From CAADGU01 sp964581605 (GTDB lineage: Bacteria; Chloroflexota; Anaerolineae; Promineifilales; Promineifilaceae), in contig CAZOPF010000180.1 of NCBI GenBank assembly GCA_964581605.1, positions 1 through 6,587 on the forward strand: DNA of 6,587 nt. Reading direction: 5' to 3'. This document shows positions 6,402 through 6,587 of this stretch, piece by piece. Each line of letters begins with the position of its first letter. Within the stretch, counting starts at the first letter, position 1. The position numbers were made by a program, and so were the translations under genes. The notes beneath the pieces are model-generated. The model ran no database searches. It was given only the letters and a program-made list of their open reading frames with translations, and was not told the DNA's origin.

Positions 6402-6458
6402 GCAGTGAGCAGTAAACAGTGTGCGATACTGCTCACTGCTTACTGCTCACTGCTCACT
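6402..6458. repeat. Heptamer-built hairpin overlapping the M16 peptidase 3' end
   Basis: The right arm is four 7-base units: GCTCACT (6431), GCTTACT (6438), GCTCACT (6445) and GCTCACT (6452). The left arm is the inverse family: AGTGAGC (6404), AGTAAAC (6411), AGTGTGC (6418). Positions 6402-6424 match 6431-6453 at 21 of 23 pairs with a 6-base loop (GATACT). The array supplies the last five codons and the TAA stop of the leftward M16 gene. It ends 15 bases before the acpS ATG. Confidence 0.92.
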
Positions 6459-6586
6459 AACTCAGGGCCGGCTACGGCCGTGCCCAACTGCTCCGTACTC
6501 AAGTATTTCTGGGCGGCAGCCTGAATGTCGGCCGGCGTGATGGCCTGGATGCGGGCCGGGTAGTCGGCCAGATAATCTAGCCCTAA
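6440..6586 (-). CDS. C-terminal fragment of an M16 (insulinase-like) zinc peptidase
   Basis: Only the last 48 residues are inside the window; the gene continues past the right edge. The frame reads LGLDYLADYP..., then ITPADIQAAAQKYLSTEQ and GTAVAGPE. This is the usual ending of M16 peptidase/PqqL-like proteins, in which a [VI]T.ADIQ.AA.KYL segment and a strand of the V..GP type close the last domain. The HxxEH zinc site would lie at the N-terminus and cannot be checked here; many M16 genes come as active/inactive pairs, so this copy may lack it. The final residues VSSEQ and the stop codon are written by the intergenic heptamer repeat, so the natural end of the protein was probably a few residues earlier or later. 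Confidence 0.75.
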   Translation of the reverse strand, partial: LGLDYLADYPARIQAITPADIQAAAQKYLSTEQLGTAVAGPELVSSEQ

Positions 6587-6587
6587 C

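Noticed and set aside
5956..6408. Rightward open frame across acpS
   Set aside because: It is antisense to acpS, whose catalytic motifs are clear. The translation has no recognisable domain and runs into the hairpin repeats.

Overview
This is a moderately GC-rich bacterial window of about 6.6 kb. It is gene-dense and carries seven complete protein genes and one partial one. The three complete genes on the left (194-3275) read rightward. Everything from 3315 to the right edge reads leftward, so the two groups converge at 3276-3314. The source looks like an uncultured Chloroflexota (Anaerolineae-like) bacterium. The reasons are a bacterial PAC2-family protein, a LmbE/PIG-L deacetylase, several plain alpha/beta hydrolases, and a style of intergenic short repeats I associate with that group. 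This assignment is an inference; no marker gene in the window fixes it. I see no rRNA, tRNA, CRISPR array, transposase or phage gene.

Left block: a heptamer microsatellite (1-53), a short non-coding leader with a possible extended -10 promoter, then a PAC2-family protein (194-1114), a left-handed beta-helix acyltransferase with a GTG start (1251-1988), and a membrane-anchored family 2 glycosyltransferase (2058-3275). The last two fit a surface glycan or glycolipid pathway. Right block, read from right to left in transcription order: the C-terminus of an M16 zinc peptidase (6440-6586), holo-ACP synthase AcpS (6024-6386), a soluble alpha/beta hydrolase (5181-5933), a PIG-L/LmbE deacetylase (4282-5127) and a membrane-anchored alpha/beta hydrolase (3315-4271). 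The last two are tightly coupled: the stop codon of the first overlaps the Shine-Dalgarno sequence of the second.

The genes are ordinary, but two features of the DNA itself are not. (1) The palindromic octamer ACGGCCGT occurs 12 times, roughly 80-fold more than chance. All copies lie inside genes and they fall in all three codon phases, which points to a DNA-level role similar to the cyanobacterial HIP1 octamer. (2) Every intergenic spacer longer than 10 bases between genes holds a hairpin assembled from 7- or 8-bp tandem units. The unit differs from spacer to spacer, and the array begins at, or even supplies, the stop codon of the neighbouring gene. Three of these hairpins end 15-17 bases before the next start codon.
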